Below, piece by piece: positions 5,884 to 6,826 of a DNA stretch of 6,826 nucleotides. Location: assembly GCA_027064745.1 (NCBI GenBank), contig JAMOPD010000302.1, positions 1-6,826 on the forward strand. Reading direction: 5' to 3'. Position numbers and translations under genes: made by a program. The stretch is from Thermococcaceae archaeon. Its GTDB lineage: Archaea > Methanobacteriota_B > Thermococci > Thermococcales > Thermococcaceae. The notes beneath the pieces are model-generated. The model searched no databases. It was not told where the DNA came from and saw only the letters and a program-made list of their open reading frames with translations. Every line of letters starts with the position of its first letter. Position 1 is the stretch's first letter.

Positions 5884-6826
5884 CTATTCCTTTATTATAA
5901 ATCCAATTGCAGTTCCAAGGACAATACCAACGATAAGAGATGCTAAGACGTATGCTACCCAGTTATTGCCCCTGATAGGTTCCTCCACAACCTTATTCCC
6001 TGAGAGTGCTTTAATTATGTTAGCAGTGTTTTCCTCCAGAACTTCTGTATATGGCCTATCTTTCCAGAAAACGGTGATATCGGCCAAAGGTCTACCGCTC
6101 TTAGCCGATAGCTCGAGGGCGGCTTTTTTCAGCTGTTCAGAGCTGGAGGAGGAATAAACTATGAGTGTTGCATTTTTAGCTGTTCTGAGCAAATCATCAA
6201 CACCTTCCGCAGGAACCTCTTCTTCAGGCTTGATAGAGGATATCACTTTAATTCCGAGCCATTCAACCGCATATTGATCAGGCGGCATCTGAATTACCGC
6301 CTTGAGCCTGGAAGACATGTCTGAAACAGTTTTTGTGTATGCATCTGCTATGGATTCAACCTTAATCCTGAACTTCTCAAATTCAGCTCCATAAATATTA
6401 GCATTAGCCGGATACTGCTCTATAAGAGCATCTTTAACGGCTTCCGCTATTGCTATGGCATTATATGGGTCAAGCCATATTCCATGGGGATTGTTCTTTT
6501 CATTGTACCAGTGCTCTTTCATATAGCGGAAGCCAAATTTTTTGTAGTCTTCAATTAGAAGTACCTTTCCCCTGATCAAACCTTCCTTCTGAAGCTCAAC
6601 CATCCTCTGCTCTGCTGGCAGATGTCCGCCAGTGGTTACTATGACATCAGCCTTTCCAAGCATCTCAACCTGTTGGGCCGTAAGCTGATATTCATGAGGA
6701 TCAATTCCAAGAGGAATCAAATAAACCACATCGACCGAATCCCCAAATGCCTCCCTAACGATACTTGCCAGAGGTGTTATTGATGTCACGACCACCGGCT
6801 TTTCTTCTGAGGCTGTGGTGAGAGGC
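5884..6826 (-). CDS. Metal (zinc/manganese-type) ABC transporter substrate-binding protein, ZnuA/TroA family, N-terminus beyond window
   Basis: This is the extracellular metal-capture component of an ABC importer. The frame is open to the window edge (first full codon 6825-6823) and reads PLTTASEEKP before VVVTSITPLASIVREAFG, a typical mature ZnuA start; the GTG at 6795 is therefore internal and the signal peptide is outside. Counting from that GTG, the first ligand is His34 in DPHEYQLT and the second His104 in NPHGIWLDPYNA, preceded by a short polar loop. The third family His aligns with Met170 in QMPPDQYAVEWLG, and an acidic ligand may be Asp246 in FWKDRPY. Residues 279-300 form a C-terminal membrane helix ending IIKE, replacing the lipid anchor or free form usual in bacteria. 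The permease and ATPase partners are not in the window. The family is clear; the metal is not. Confidence 0.9.
   Translation of the reverse strand, partial: PLTTASEEKPVVVTSITPLASIVREAFGDSVDVVYLIPLGIDPHEYQLTAQQVEMLGKADVIVTTGGHLPAEQRMVELQKEGLIRGKVLLIEDYKKFGFRYMKEHWYNEKNNPHGIWLDPYNAIAIAEAVKDALIEQYPANANIYGAEFEKFRIKVESIADAYTKTVSDMSSRLKAVIQMPPDQYAVEWLGIKVISSIKPEEEVPAEGVDDLLRTAKNATLIVYSSSSSEQLKKAALELSAKSGRPLADITVFWKDRPYTEVLEENTANIIKALSGNKVVEEPIRGNNWVAYVLASLIVGIVLGTAIGFIIKE

Overview
The window looks like chromosomal DNA of a hyperthermophilic archaeon, most probably of the order Thermococcales (Thermococcus, Pyrococcus or Palaeococcus). This is inferred from several things read by eye: heavy use of AGA/AGG arginine codons, strong GGAGGTG-type ribosome binding sites, genes overlapping at ATGA/GTGA, a BRE/TATA-type promoter (TTTAAATA), T-tract terminators, and surface proteins held by a single C-terminal membrane helix. 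No species can be named from the sequence alone.

Layout. Positions 2-3116 (+ strand) carry the last three genes of a translationally coupled ABC importer operon: a double-domain ATPase whose first ~100 residues lie outside the window, then two permeases of the YufP and YufQ type. This is the architecture of the BMP-family nucleoside importers (ATPase COG3845, permeases COG4603 and COG1079). The substrate-binding lipoprotein normally found upstream is not in the window. The operon ends in three T5 tracts. A convergent intergenic region of about 145 bp follows, with T-rich stop signals for both strands.

Positions 3262-5746 (- strand) hold a large gene for a surface protein of unknown function. 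It has a signal peptide, a long Tyr/Trp/Gly-rich beta-type ectodomain with about 22 N-glycosylation sequons, a Ser/Pro/Thr stalk and a C-terminal membrane helix. As given, it is split by one extra base near 5304-5307. Removing one A from an A4 run (T4 in the coding strand) fuses the two halves into one frame of about 827 codons. The gene has its own TATA box and a nearly leaderless ATG.

Positions 5793-5878, just upstream of that promoter, hold the most unusual structure in the window: a 70-bp segment bounded by perfect 12-bp inverted repeats and flanked by an exact 8-bp direct repeat (TATCAGTG). This is the layout of a miniature inverted-repeat transposable element with its target-site duplication.

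Positions 5884-6826 (- strand) hold the 3' part of a ZnuA/TroA-type metal ABC transporter binding protein. Its membrane anchor is C-terminal, and the third conserved metal-ligand His aligns with Met. Most of the window is ordinary transport and cell-surface gene content. The items worth a second look are the MITE-like element, the frameshift and the altered metal site.
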